A stretch of DNA of 64,000 nt from Galactobacter valiniphilus. Lineage in GTDB: Bacteria > Actinomycetota > Actinomycetes > Actinomycetales > Micrococcaceae. Made by a program: the position numbers and the translations under genes. Shown one piece after another: positions 7,875 through 16,225 of the stretch (its first letter is position 1; each line of letters opens with the position of its first letter). Location: NCBI RefSeq assembly GCF_003575975.1, contig NZ_QQXK01000007.1, forward strand, positions 62,001 to 126,000, in the 5' to 3' direction. The notes beneath the pieces were generated by a model. It had not been told where the DNA came from. It saw only the letters and a list, made by a program, of their open reading frames with translations, and did not search any database.

Positions 7875-9155
7875 GTGAGCACTACGTCCACCGCCGTGGC
7901 GGTCGACGACCCGACGGCGCACCTGCCCGTCACCCTGGAGGACGTCCGGCACGCCGCCGAGCTCCTCGACGGTGTCGTGGAGCGCACGGGCCTGTACCAT
8001 TCCCGCGCCCTCGAGCAGCTCGTCGGCGCCCCCGTCTGGCTCAAGGCAGAGAACCTGCAGCGCGCCGGGTCCTTCAAGGTCCGCGGCGCCTACGTCCGCA
8101 TGGCCAAGCTCAGCGAGGAGGAGCGCGCCCGCGGCGTCGTCGCCGCCTCGGCCGGCAATCACGCCCAGGGCGTGGCACAGGCGGCCAAGCGTCTCGGCAT
8201 CAAGGCGCGCATTTACATGCCGCTGGGCGTGGCCCTGCCGAAGCTCGCGGCCACGCGCGATCACGGCGCCGAGGTCATCCTGCACGGCGACACCGTGGAC
8301 CAGGCCCTCGCCGCCGCGGAGGAGTACGCCAAGAGCTCGGGTGCCGTCTTTGTGCACCCCTTCGACCACAGCGACATCATCGCCGGCCAGGGCACCATCG
8401 GCCTTGAGATCCTGGAGCAGTATCCCGACGTCGAGACGGTCATCATGGGCGTCGGCGGCGGAGGCCTGCTGGCCGGCACAGCCGTGGCGCTCAAGGGCCG
8501 TGCGGCCGAGCTGGGCCGCACCATCAACGTGGTGGGCGTGCAGGCGGAGAACGCGGCGGCCTACCCGCCCTCGCTCGCCGCCGACGCCCTGGTGCCGCTC
8601 AAGCGCGTGCGCACCATCGCCGACGGCATCGCCGTGGGCCGCCCCGGGCAGCTCCCGTTCCAGATCATCCGCGAGCTCGTGGACGACGTTGTGACGGTCT
8701 CTGAGGACGCGCTGGCCCGCGCCCTCGTCTTCCTCCTTGAGCGTTCCAAGCTCGTCGTGGAGCCCGCCGGCGCCGTGGGCGTCGCGGCGCTCCTGGAGGG
8801 CACCCTGGCCGCGGCCGGCTTCGAGCCGAGCAAGACCGTGGTGGTCCTCTCCGGCGGCAACATCGACCCGCTGCTCATGCTCAAGGTCATCCAGCGCGGC
8901 CTCGCAGCGGCCGGTCGTTACATCACGGTCCGCATGATGCTGCAGGACCGTCCGGGCGAGCTGGCCACGATCTCCCGCGTCATGGCGGAGAACGACGCCA
9001 ACGTGACCCGCGTCGACCACACGCGTATCGGCGGTGAGCTCTCGATGGGCGAGGTCGCGATCACGATCGACATGGAGACCAAGGGCGCCGCCCACTCCGA
9101 GCTCGTGCTGCAGGCGCTGCGCGAGGTCGGCTACGAGCCGCTCATCATCAACTGA
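7875..9155 (+). CDS. ilvA: Threonine ammonia-lyase with ACT domain
   Basis: Converts L-threonine to 2-oxobutanoate and ammonia, the first step to isoleucine. The 426-aa protein has a PLP fold with the Schiff-base lysine in AGSFKVRGA (K68), the phosphate-binding glycine loop GVGGGGLLAG, and a single C-terminal ACT domain from about 335 (YITVRMMLQDRPGELATISR). One short ACT domain is the form of the shorter biosynthetic or catabolic enzymes; isoleucine inhibition is therefore possible but not certain. GTG 7875 is preceded by AAGGAG, which lies in the last codons of the transporter gene, so the two are probably co-transcribed. Confidence 0.93.
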   Translation: MSTTSTAVAVDDPTAHLPVTLEDVRHAAELLDGVVERTGLYHSRALEQLVGAPVWLKAENLQRAGSFKVRGAYVRMAKLSEEERARGVVAASAGNHAQGVAQAAKRLGIKARIYMPLGVALPKLAATRDHGAEVILHGDTVDQALAAAEEYAKSSGAVFVHPFDHSDIIAGQGTIGLEILEQYPDVETVIMGVGGGGLLAGTAVALKGRAAELGRTINVVGVQAENAAAYPPSLAADALVPLKRVRTIADGIAVGRPGQLPFQIIRELVDDVVTVSEDALARALVFLLERSKLVVEPAGAVGVAALLEGTLAAAGFEPSKTVVVLSGGNIDPLLMLKVIQRGLAAAGRYITVRMMLQDRPGELATISRVMAENDANVTRVDHTRIGGELSMGEVAITIDMETKGAAHSELVLQALREVGYEPLIIN

Positions 9156-9177
9156 CGCGGGCCCCTTTCGAGGAACC

Positions 9178-9221
9178 ACGACGCGGCCGGGCCTTTCGTG
9201 CGAAAGGCCCGGCCGCGTCGT
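9178..9221. terminator. Long bidirectional hairpin between ilvA and greA
   Basis: A perfect 21-bp inverted repeat: ACGACGCGGCCGGGCCTTTC plus G at 9178-9198, its complement at 9201-9221, with a 2-nt spacer so that the real loop is about TTCGTGCGAA. It lies between the convergent ilvA and greA ends and can stop both. Confidence 0.85.
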
Positions 9222-9280
9222 CGTTCAAGGGGGGGTGCGCCTCACGGCGCCCCGTTCCCGGCGCCGTGAGGTGCGAGGAA

Positions 9281-9766
9281 TCAGCCCTTGAAGGGGTGCG
9301 CCGAGATGAGCTCCACGGGGATCTCGTTGCCGTTGGGCGCGGTGTAGGTGATCTTCTCGCCCACGGACTTGCCGTGGATTGCGGCGCCGAGCGCCGACTT
9401 CTCGGAGAAGACGTCAAGGTCGGAGTCGCCGGCGAGCTCGCGCGAGCCGAAGAGGAACTTCTGCTCGGCGCCGTTGATGGTGGCTTCGACGACCATGCCG
9501 GGCTCGATGATCCCGTCATCGGCCGGGGCCTCGCCAACCTGGGCACGCTCGAGCATCTGCTTGAGGTACACGATGCGGCCCTCGTTCTTCCCCTGCTCCT
9601 CGCGGGCGGCGTGGTAGCCGCCGTTCTCCTTGAGGTCGCCCTCGGAGCGGGCCTGCTCGATGCGTTCGACGATCTCGGCGCGCAGTGGGCCGGTGCGGTT
9701 CTCCAGCTCGGCCTTCAGGCGGTCGTACGCTTCCTGCGTGAGCCAGACCTCGGATTCGGTCGCCAC
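9281..9766 (-). CDS. greA: Transcription elongation factor GreA
   Basis: GreA reactivates backtracked RNA polymerase by stimulating cleavage of the nascent RNA 3' end. The 161-aa protein has the usual N-terminal coiled-coil hairpin, with the acidic tip in RSEGDLKENGGYHAAREEQG, followed by the globular FKBP-like domain (KITYTAPNGNEIPVELISAHPFKG at the end, seen in part as VGEKITYTAPNG). The length fits the family. ATG 9766 follows AAGGAGGAACCCC. The 5' leader holds a small hairpin near 9862-9881. Confidence 0.95.
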   Translation of the reverse strand: MATESEVWLTQEAYDRLKAELENRTGPLRAEIVERIEQARSEGDLKENGGYHAAREEQGKNEGRIVYLKQMLERAQVGEAPADDGIIEPGMVVEATINGAEQKFLFGSRELAGDSDLDVFSEKSALGAAIHGKSVGEKITYTAPNGNEIPVELISAHPFKG

Positions 9767-9861
9767 GGGGTTCCTCCTTGTTCGGTTTGCCTTGGGGTTG
9801 GCAAAAGGCGCATTCGCGTTCGCCGCTCGGTGCCCCCACCCGGCCGGGTCGAAGCAACAAG

Positions 9862-9881
9862 AAACCCCGTCGCTGGGGCTT
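9862..9881 (-). terminator. Small hairpin with T-run on the minus strand
   Basis: On the minus strand, CCCC (9878-9875) pairs with GGGG (9868-9865) around AGCGAC, flanked by AAG and TTT that extend the stem by one wobble and two A-T pairs, and followed by TTTCTTGTT. It can be the terminator of the DUF4307 gene, whose stop is 124 bp upstream, or an attenuator in the greA leader. Confidence 0.4.
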
Positions 9882-10004
9882 CGTGGCGCTTGGTCGGCCA
9901 GAAGCTGTGACGGGGTGGCTAACGCGTTTGAACAGCGAGTCTACCCCGCTTGCCCCGCGGTGCCCCGGGTGAGCCGAGCGGGGCGTGTCGATGGGGGAGC
10001 GGCG

Positions 10005-10454
10005 TCAGTTTTCGCGGCAGCCGTGCATGCCGCCGTTGACGGCCGCGAACACGGTGCGCAGCGGCACGGTGATCTGGACGGTGCGCAGCTTGCCGCCGGC
10101 GTCCTGGCCGTCGGCGGCGTCGAACACGACGTCCTTGTAGCCGACGATCGCCTTGTCCTCGCTGAGGGCCTGCACACCGCAGGTCACGCTGTGCCCCTCG
10201 TCCAAGGTCACGGCGACGGTCACGTCGACCTGGCGATTGGAGACGATGTCGAAGGCGACGTCCGTGGTGCTGAAGCTCTTCTGGCTGCGCATCGAGAGGA
10301 ACAGGGCCGCGAGGACCAAGACCACCAGACCCACGGCGGCCAGCAGGGCCACGGCACGCTTCGAGAGCGAACTCTTGGGGCGTCCGTAGCGATTGGCTAG
10401 GCTGGCGTTCGGGCCGGCGGGGATCCCCGCCGTTGCCGTTTCGGGGTTCGACAT
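10005..10454 (-). CDS. DUF4307 membrane-anchored protein
   Basis: A 149-aa protein with a cytoplasmic N-terminus of about 40 residues (NRYGRPKSSLSKR), one membrane segment (AVALLAAVGLVVLVLAALFL) and an extracytoplasmic domain with two cysteines (VTCGVQAL and GMHGCREN) that could pair. The extended frame starts at 10487, but ATG 10454 opens the conserved part. It is divergent from mca, which is also its position in mycobacteria (Rv1081c next to Rv1082). The function is unknown. Confidence 0.82.
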   Translation of the reverse strand: MSNPETATAGIPAGPNASLANRYGRPKSSLSKRAVALLAAVGLVVLVLAALFLSMRSQKSFSTTDVAFDIVSNRQVDVTVAVTLDEGHSVTCGVQALSEDKAIVGYKDVVFDAADGQDAGGKLRTVQITVPLRTVFAAVNGGMHGCREN

Positions 10455-10532
10455 GATGTAGAAGAGTCTACCGCGCGCAGGGGGCACCCACCGCGCGCGG
10501 GCGGCCCCCCTGTTGCTTCAGAAAGGTCCGCG

Positions 10533-11552
10533 TTGAGCGTTCAGAATCAGAGCCACTCCTCCCTGCCGGACGCCCGCGGCCTGCGCGTGCTGGCCGTGCA
10601 CGCCCACCCGGACGATGAGGCGAGCAAGGGCGCCGCGATGATGGCCGCCTATGTGGCCGCCGGCGCCGAGGTCATGGTGGCCACCTGCACGGGAGGCGAG
10701 CGGGGCGACATCCTCGTGGCCGAGGCCACCGAGATGGCCCGCGCGCACCGCGACCTCGGCGGCCTGCGCCGTGTGGAGATGGCCCGCTCGGTCGAGGCCC
10801 TCGGCGTGCAGCACCGCTGGCTCGGCTTCGTCGACTCCGGCTTGCCCGAGGGTGACCCGCTCCCGGCGCTGCCGTTCGGCTGCTTCGCGTCCTTGCCGCT
10901 CGCGACCACGGCCGCGCCGCTCGTGCGCCTTGTGCGCTCCTTCAAGCCCCACGTGATCGTCACCTACGACGAGAACGGCGGCTACCCGCACCCCGATCAC
11001 ATCCGCACCCACGAGGTCTCCGTCGAGGCCTTCCGTGCCGCCGGCCTCGCCGACGAGTACCCGGGCCTTGGCGAGCCGTGGAACGTCTCCAAGCTCTACT
11101 ACGACCGCGGCTTCGCGCCGGAGAAGTTCATCGCCTGGCACGAGGGGCTCGTCGAGGCGGGCCTGCCGAGCCCGCTGGGCGAGCGCATCCAGGCCGTGGT
11201 CGAGGAGCTGGAGAGCGGGACCGGCCGCGCCGCCCGCCACGTCACGACCACCAAGATCGAGGTGGCCGACTTCATGGATCGCCGCGACGCCGCGCTGCTG
11301 GCTCACCGCACCCAGGTGGACCCGAACGGCTTCTTCTTCGCCGTCCCCACGGCGATCGCGGCCAAGGTCTACCCGTGGGAGGACTACACGCTCATCTCCA
11401 CGCGCGTGGCGGTCTCCCTGCCGGAGACCGACCTCTTCGCCGGCCTGCACCAGGGCGTCGGCGACGCGATCGGGCGTTCGGCGACGCCCCCGGCGGCGTG
11501 CCGCCCGGGCGGGGCCGACGTCTCGCTCGACGACGCCGGCCACGAGGCCTGA
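10533..11552 (+). CDS. mca: Mycothiol S-conjugate amidase
   Basis: Mca splits mycothiol S-conjugates into glucosaminyl-inositol and a mercapturic acid, which is exported; it is part of detoxification in mycothiol users. The 339-aa protein is a zinc-dependent LmbE-type deacetylase: the HAHPDDEASKG motif at about 24 holds the His and Asp ligands, and HPDHIRTHE near 155 the third. HAHPDDEASKGAAM fits Mca better than the related deacetylase MshB, but the two families are close and I rank Mca first because of its neighbours. The start codon is TTG 10533 with GAAAGG upstream. Confidence 0.85.
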   Translation: MSVQNQSHSSLPDARGLRVLAVHAHPDDEASKGAAMMAAYVAAGAEVMVATCTGGERGDILVAEATEMARAHRDLGGLRRVEMARSVEALGVQHRWLGFVDSGLPEGDPLPALPFGCFASLPLATTAAPLVRLVRSFKPHVIVTYDENGGYPHPDHIRTHEVSVEAFRAAGLADEYPGLGEPWNVSKLYYDRGFAPEKFIAWHEGLVEAGLPSPLGERIQAVVEELESGTGRAARHVTTTKIEVADFMDRRDAALLAHRTQVDPNGFFFAVPTAIAAKVYPWEDYTLISTRVAVSLPETDLFAGLHQGVGDAIGRSATPPAACRPGGADVSLDDAGHEA

Positions 11553-11700
11553 CGCGGGCCCGGCGTGGGGTGCCGCGCCGGGGGCCATGCCGGGCTGCTG
11601 CGGGGGAGGGGCCTGGCTGGGTCCTGACCTCTACCGGCGGTAGAATAGGGCGCGTGTCGATTCCGATCTCGGCACCGATCCACGAGAGGCCCCTTTCACC

Positions 11701-12033
11701 GTGCAGACCCTGCTTGCGCTCTACCTGAACGCCGCCACCGATCCCGCGGTCCCCACGACCGAGGAGGATCGCTTCCGCGACATCGGCCCGGGCTTCGCCG
11801 GCTTCGTGGCCACCGCCGCCATGGTGATCGTGGTGATCTTCCTGATCGTGGACATGACCCGCCGCATCCGCCGGATTCGCTACGAGTCCGAGGCCCAGCT
11901 CAAGCAGGACCAGCTGGCCGATCTGGGCCAGGAGGAGGCCGCCGAGCGCGAGGCGCTCGCGGACGCCGCGCTCGAGGCCCCGGCGTCTGGCGTCCGTGCC
12001 GACGGCGAGCCGGGCGGCACTCCCCGGGCCTGA
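11701..12033 (+). CDS. Small single-span membrane protein downstream of mca
   Basis: A 110-aa protein with one membrane helix (FAGFVATAAMVIVVIFLIVDM) followed by a basic stop-transfer patch (TRRIRRIRYESEAQ) and a charged, Ala/Glu-rich cytoplasmic tail. It starts at GTG 11701, with GAGAGG upstream. A TAGAAT box at 11641 inside the palindrome CTACCGGCGGTAG could be its promoter. A similar small membrane protein follows mca in mycobacteria. The function is unknown. Confidence 0.72.
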   Translation: MQTLLALYLNAATDPAVPTTEEDRFRDIGPGFAGFVATAAMVIVVIFLIVDMTRRIRRIRYESEAQLKQDQLADLGQEEAAEREALADAALEAPASGVRADGEPGGTPRA

Positions 12034-12053
12034 GGCCCGGCCTCAGCAGAGAC

Positions 12054-12105
12054 CAGAACGACGGCGGGCGGCGCACCTCAAGGTGCGCCGCCCGCCGTCG
12101 TTCTG
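12054..12105. terminator. Long hairpin between convergent genes
   Basis: A perfect 24-bp stem (12054-12077 with 12082-12105) with a TCAA loop lies 21 bp after the small membrane protein gene and downstream of the convergent hemolysin III gene. The right arm contains CCCGCCGTCG, a sequence shared with other hairpins in this window. Confidence 0.8.
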
Positions 12106-12118
12106 TGTCAGTCCACAG

Positions 12119-12170
12119 CGGTTTGCTATACCCAGCACCGCTAGGAAACCGTTCCCGGTACAGCAAACCG
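12119..12170. repeat. Inverted repeat CGGTTTGCT/AGCAAACCG with repeated AAACCGTTC
   Basis: CGGTTTGCT at 12119-12127 and its complement at 12162-12170 enclose 34 bp. AAACCGTTC occurs twice, at 12146 and 12165. The stretch is less GC-rich than its surroundings and lies just past the 3' end of the hemolysin III gene. It may be a second weak terminator; its role is not clear. Confidence 0.35.
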
Positions 12171-12191
12171 TTCGGGGTGCCGTTTAGCGCT

Positions 12192-12941
12192 CTAGCGCGC
12201 GCCGAGCACCGCCAGGAACACCGCGATGAGGTGGCACGTGAAGCCGCCCACCGTGAAGGCGTGGAAGAGCTCGTGGAAGCCGAACCAGCGCACGGAGATG
12301 TTTGGACGCTTGAGCGCGTAGAAGACGGCGCCGGCGATGTAGAGCGCGCCGCCGGCGCAGATCAGGATCGCCGCGGCCACGTTCGCTGCGAAGAAGTCGC
12401 CGAGGAAGATCAGGGCCGCGAGGCCGAGGACCATGTAGACGGGCGTGTAGAGCCAGCGGGGGGCGTTGGTCCACAGCACGCGGAAGAGCACGCCGAGGAG
12501 GGCGCCCGTCCAGACTCCGATGAGCAGCCAGGCGGCGTGTTGGCGGGGGAGTAGGAACCACGCGAGCGGCGTGTAGGTGCCCGCGATGATCAGCATGATG
12601 TTGGTGTGGTCCAGGCGCTTGAGCACCATCTTGACCTTGGGGGACCAGCGGCCGCGGTGATAGACGGCGGAGATCGTGAAGAGCAGCAGCGCCGTGAAGG
12701 CGTAGACCGACGTGGTGATCTTGCCGGCCACGCCGGGGGCCAGGCAGATGAGCACGATGCCGCCGGCGAGGGCCAGGGGCGCCGTGAGCGCGTGGATCCA
12801 GCCGCGCAGGTGGGGGCGCTCCGCCTGCGGGTCGTAGTCGAGGGGGACGCTGCCCTTGCGGGCGGCGGGCTGCGCCGTCGCGTCGGCCGAGTGGGGGGTG
12901 GTGGCGGAGGGATCCGCCGCGGGTGCTGGGGTGCCAACCAT
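12192..12941 (-). CDS. Hemolysin III family membrane protein (TrhA-like)
   Basis: A 249-aa protein of the PAQR/HlyIII family. After about 55 polar residues come seven hydrophobic segments. The family marks are FTISAVYHRGRW with the conserved YHR, the histidines of FHELFHAFTVGGFTCH near the C-terminus that form the metal site, and W.LYTPVYMVLGLAAL. Bacterial members such as TrhA affect membrane energetics and lipid balance. A TATCCT box ends 6 nt before ATG 12941, so the mRNA is probably leaderless. The gene sits between mca and the cis-prenyl transferase, as in mycobacteria. Confidence 0.9.
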   Translation of the reverse strand: MVGTPAPAADPSATTPHSADATAQPAARKGSVPLDYDPQAERPHLRGWIHALTAPLALAGGIVLICLAPGVAGKITTSVYAFTALLLFTISAVYHRGRWSPKVKMVLKRLDHTNIMLIIAGTYTPLAWFLLPRQHAAWLLIGVWTGALLGVLFRVLWTNAPRWLYTPVYMVLGLAALIFLGDFFAANVAAAILICAGGALYIAGAVFYALKRPNISVRWFGFHELFHAFTVGGFTCHLIAVFLAVLGAR

Positions 12942-13134
12942 GGGCCAAGGATAACCTACCTGTCGGTAACTTAGTCGTGGTGGGCACTGTGTGAAGCCTG
13001 GGAGTCTGCGTCGATGGCGTGCGCGAGGGTTGCCCCCGGCGCGGCCGTGGCCCCGCCCCGGTGTACGGTGAGAGGCACGGCCCGCGCCACCCTCTGCGGG
13101 CCTACGATGAATGGCGTGGCCCAGGAGGACCTTG

Positions 13135-13896
13135 ATGCGGTGGCCCGGCTTTCTGTACGGCCTCTACGAGCGTCGCTTGTCGCGCGAGCTCAACGTCCTG
13201 AAACTTCCGGCCCACATCGGCGTGCTCGTGGACGGCAACCGTCGCTGGGCCAAGCTGGCCGGAGCCACGACGGCCCACGGCCACCAGGCCGGAGCGGACA
13301 AGATCCATGAGTTCCTGGGCTGGTGCCGCGAGATCGGCATCCAGACCGTCACGCTCTACATGCTCTCCACGGACAACCTCACGCGTCCGGAGGCCGAGCT
13401 CAAGCCGCTCCTGGACATCATTCAAAACACCCTCGCCCGCCTCGGCGAGGAGGGCGGTCCGCGCGTGCAGCCCGTGGGGGCAGTGGAGCTGCTCCCCGCC
13501 GATCTGGCCGCGACGCTCGCCGAGCTCAAGGCGAAGACCGCCGGGCGCGAGGGGCTCCACGTCAACGTGGCCGTGGGCTACGGCGGGCGCCGCGAGATCG
13601 TGGATGCCGTGCGCAAGCTCCTGCTCGAGGAGGGGGCCGCCGGGCGCAGCCCCGAGGACATCGCCGCCTCGCTGGATGACGGCGACATCTCGCGCCACCT
13701 CTACACCTCGGGCCAGCCGGATCCGGACCTGCTCATCCGCACCTCGGGCGAGCAGCGCCTCTCCGGCTTCCTCACCTGGCAGTCCGCGTACTCGGAGTTC
13801 TACTTCTGCGAGGCCCTCTGGCCGGACTTCCGCCGCGTCGACTTCCTGCGGGCCCTGCGCGACTACGAGCTGCGCTCGCGCCGCTTCGGCTCCTAA
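13135..13896 (+). CDS. uppS: Isoprenyl transferase (cis-prenyl diphosphate synthase)
   Basis: Adds isopentenyl diphosphate in cis to an allylic diphosphate, a step to the lipid carrier of wall synthesis. The 253-aa protein has the motif VDGNRRWAK with the catalytic Asp near 41, [29 protein letters not shown], and the C-terminal diphosphate site [12 protein letters not shown] with [12 protein letters not shown] 13135 has AGGAGG six bases upstream; ATG 13111 in the same frame has none. Length and neighbours (hemolysin III before) match mycobacterial Rv1086, a Z,E-farnesyl diphosphate synthase, so the product could be short; a second UppS is likely elsewhere. A TACGAT box at 13102 may be the -10. 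Confidence 0.9.
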   Translation: MRWPGFLYGLYERRLSRELNVLKLPAHIGVLVDGNRRWAKLAGATTAHGHQAGADKIHEFLGWCREIGIQTVTLYMLSTDNLTRPEAELKPLLDIIQNTLARLGEEGGPRVQPVGAVELLPADLAATLAELKAKTAGREGLHVNVAVGYGGRREIVDAVRKLLLEEGAAGRSPEDIAASLDDGDISRHLYTSGQPDPDLLIRTSGEQRLSGFLTWQSAYSEFYFCEALWPDFRRVDFLRALRDYELRSRRFGS

Positions 13897-14009
13897 GCCT
13901 TCACCCCGTCGTCATCTTTTGCTCGCGTGGCGCGCCAGCAAAAGCGGCACAAGCGCTCCTAGTGTGGGCCGTGTCGGGGGCATCCGGCCCCCGGTTTCGA
14001 GGGGATGCC

Positions 14010-15347
14010 ATGACGACGACGAGCCACACCGCCACGCACGCACCCGCTGATACGGGACTGCGCACCTTTGTGGTGGACACCAGCGTGCTGATCGCTGATC
14101 CGCGCGCGCTTGAGCGCTTTGCCGAACACACCGTGGTCCTTCCGGCCGTGGTGATCTCGGAGCTCGAGGCCAAACGCCACGACCCGGAGCTGGGGCCCTT
14201 TGCCCGCCGGGCGCTGCGCCTGCTCGACGATCTGCGCGCCGCGCACGGCGGCCTCCACCTGCCGATCCCCGTGGGGGACGCCGGCGGCGTGCTGCGCGTG
14301 GAGCTCAACCACGTGGACATGTCCGGCCTGCCCGTGGGCTTCCGCCACGGCGGCGAGGCCGATCGGCGCATCCTCGCCGTCGCCGCGAACCTGGCGGCGG
14401 AGGGCGAGGATGTGGTGCTCGTTTCCAAGGACCTGCCGCTGCGGCTCAAGGCCTCCGCCATGGGGCTCGGCGCCGAGGAGTACCTGCACGAGCAGGTGGT
14501 GGACACCGGCTGGACGGGCATCGCGCACGTGGCCCTCGGCGCCGCGGGGATCGAGTCGCTCTACGCCGGCGACGCCGTGTTCACGCCCGAGGCGGACGAG
14601 CTGCCCGTCAACACGGGCGTCATCGTGGACAGCCCCACCTCGCACGCGCTGGCTCGTGTGCACGCCGACGGCGGCCTGCGCCTCGTCAAGGGCGACCGGG
14701 AGGTGTTCGGGGTCAGGGGAAGGTCCGCCGAGCAGCGCCTCGCGATCGACCTGCTCAGCGATAAAAACGTGGGCATCGTGTCGCTCGGCGGCCGGGCCGG
14801 CACCGGCAAGTCGGCGCTCGCGCTCTGCGCCGGACTCGAGGCGGTGCTTGAGCGCGGCGAGCACAAGAAGATCATCGTGTTCCGCCCGCTCTACGCCGTG
14901 GGCGGCCAGGACCTCGGTTACCTGCCCGGCTCCGAGGCGGAGAAGATGGGCCCGTGGGGCCAGGCCGTGCGGGACACGCTCGAGGCGCTGGTCTCCCCGG
15001 CCGTGCTGGACGAGGTCGAGGACCGCGGGCTGCTCGAGGTGCTGCCGCTGACGCACATCCGCGGCCGCTCGCTGCACGACGCCTTCGTGATCGTCGACGA
15101 GGCCCAGTCGCTCGAGCGCAATGTGCTCCTAACCGTCATGACGCGCGTGGGGCAGAACGCGCGGGTGGTCCTCACGCACGACGTGGCCCAGCGCGACAAT
15201 CTGCACGTGGGCCGCGGCGACGGCATCGCCGCGATCGTCGAGACGCTCAAGGGCCACGAGCTCTTTGGTCACGTCACGCTGACCCGCTCGGAACGCTCTG
15301 AGGTCGCGGCGCTCGTCTCGCAGCTCCTGGACGGGGCGCTGGACTAA
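14010..15347 (+). CDS. PIN domain-PhoH ATPase fusion (PhoH2-like)
   Basis: A 445-aa protein. Residues about 10-140 form a PIN nuclease domain: the acidic residues are seen in [20 protein letters not shown] and DRRILAVA. From about 210 a PhoH ATPase follows with Walker [11 protein letters not shown] and Walker [14 protein letters not shown]. Such fusions (PhoH2 of mycobacteria) are ATP-dependent RNA helicase-nucleases. ATG 14010 follows CGAGGGG; the frame is open 16 codons further upstream. No separate antitoxin gene precedes it, unlike some mycobacterial loci. The coding end is followed by a long hairpin. Confidence 0.9.
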   Translation: MTTTSHTATHAPADTGLRTFVVDTSVLIADPRALERFAEHTVVLPAVVISELEAKRHDPELGPFARRALRLLDDLRAAHGGLHLPIPVGDAGGVLRVELNHVDMSGLPVGFRHGGEADRRILAVAANLAAEGEDVVLVSKDLPLRLKASAMGLGAEEYLHEQVVDTGWTGIAHVALGAAGIESLYAGDAVFTPEADELPVNTGVIVDSPTSHALARVHADGGLRLVKGDREVFGVRGRSAEQRLAIDLLSDKNVGIVSLGGRAGTGKSALALCAGLEAVLERGEHKKIIVFRPLYAVGGQDLGYLPGSEAEKMGPWGQAVRDTLEALVSPAVLDEVEDRGLLEVLPLTHIRGRSLHDAFVIVDEAQSLERNVLLTVMTRVGQNARVVLTHDVAQRDNLHVGRGDGIAAIVETLKGHELFGHVTLTRSERSEVAALVSQLLDGALD

Positions 15348-15358
15348 ATCCCAGCGAA

Positions 15359-15402
15359 CGACGCCGCGTGGCCGGCCCGGGCGGGCCGGCCACGCGCCGT
15401 CG
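15359..15402. terminator. Hairpin terminator after phoH2
   Basis: A 20-bp stem with one mismatch (15359-15378 with 15383-15402) and a GGGC loop, followed by AACGTTTGG. It starts 12 bp after the stop codon of the PIN-PhoH gene and insulates it from the nad promoter. The right arm ends GCGCCGTCG. Confidence 0.8.
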
Positions 15403-15407
15403 AACGT

Positions 15408-15437
15408 TTGGATCACCCTGGCGCCCCGGCGTATCAT
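15408..15437 (+). promoter_or_regulatory. Promoter of the nrtR-nad operon
   Basis: A -35-like TTGGAT at 15408-15413 and a -10-like TATCAT at 15432-15437 are 18 bp apart. The expected start of transcription falls within or at the edge of the palindrome at 15441-15461. Confidence 0.6.
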
Positions 15438-15440
15438 CAC

Positions 15441-15461
15441 TTAGAGTCAGATTGACTCTAA
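15441..15461. promoter_or_regulatory. NrtR-type operator
   Basis: TTAGAGTCA (15441-15449) and TGACTCTAA (15453-15461) are perfect 9-bp arms around GAT. The 21-bp palindrome begins 3 bp after the -10 box and 26 bp before the nrtR start, so a bound repressor would block initiation. Its place before an NrtR gene and the nad genes makes NrtR the obvious ligand. Confidence 0.8.
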
Positions 15462-15487
15462 GGCGACGAGCGCAGCCAGGAGGCGCC

Positions 15488-16225
15488 ATGTACTGGGCCA
15501 ACGTCAGCGAACGGGCGGATGTCACGCCGCCCCTGGCCGTGTCCACGGTGGTGTTCGCGCTGCGCGCCCCGGCGGACGGCGAGGAGGCCCCGAGCCTCTG
15601 GCTGCCCCTGGTCCGCCGCGGCCGCGAACCCTACAAGGGCCTGTGGGCCCTGCCCGGCGGCCCCCTGCGCGGCGACACCTCCCTCAGGGACTCCGCGGCG
15701 GCAACCCTCCAAGAGACCACGGGCCTGACCCCCACGCTCCTGGAACAGCTCTACACCTTCGGCGGTGTGGCCCGCGGCGAGGGCGCCCGCACCGTGTCGG
15801 TCGTCTACTGGGCGCTCGTGCGCTTCGAGGACTCCGACGCGAGCCTCGTCGACGATCCGGACGTGGCCTGGCGTCGCGTCGACGCCGCGGTGGCCGAGGA
15901 GCTCGCCTTCGACCATCGCCGCATCGTCGAGTACGCCCTGGCCCGCCTGCGCGCCAAGGTCGAGTACGCCGATGTGGCCCACCGCCTGCTGGGGGAGCGC
16001 TTCACGCTGGCCCAGCTGCGCGGCGCCCACGAGGCGGTGCTCGGCACGCGCCTGGACCCCGCCAACTTCCGCCGCACCGTCTTGGCGCGCGGCGGCATCG
16101 AGGACACGGGCGAGGTGCTCACCGGCGTGCGCAACCGCCCGCCGCGCCTCTACACGGCCCTCACTCACGCACTCACCCAGCGGGACGGCAGCGGCCTCCC
16201 GGACCCGGAAGGGAACCCCTCATGA
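15488..16225 (+). CDS. nrtR: NrtR-type Nudix transcriptional repressor of NAD synthesis
   Basis: A 245-aa protein with an N-terminal Nudix fold (about 10-140) and a C-terminal winged helix (about 150-235; FTLAQLRGAHEAVLG, LDPANFRRTVL, and a PPRLYTAL end). In NrtR the Nudix part senses ADP-ribose or NAD-related compounds and the winged helix binds a palindrome. The Nudix box GPLRGDTSLRDSAAATLQET has lost the catalytic RE..EE residues, so it should be a sensor without hydrolase activity. It is the first gene of the operon and probably represses itself through the palindrome at 15441. It overlaps nadA by 4 bp (ATGA). Confidence 0.87.
   Translation: MYWANVSERADVTPPLAVSTVVFALRAPADGEEAPSLWLPLVRRGREPYKGLWALPGGPLRGDTSLRDSAAATLQETTGLTPTLLEQLYTFGGVARGEGARTVSVVYWALVRFEDSDASLVDDPDVAWRRVDAAVAEELAFDHRRIVEYALARLRAKVEYADVAHRLLGERFTLAQLRGAHEAVLGTRLDPANFRRTVLARGGIEDTGEVLTGVRNRPPRLYTALTHALTQRDGSGLPDPEGNPS

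Noticed and set aside
12119-12170. Attachment site of a mobile element
   Set aside because: No integrase, no tRNA and no second copy in the window.
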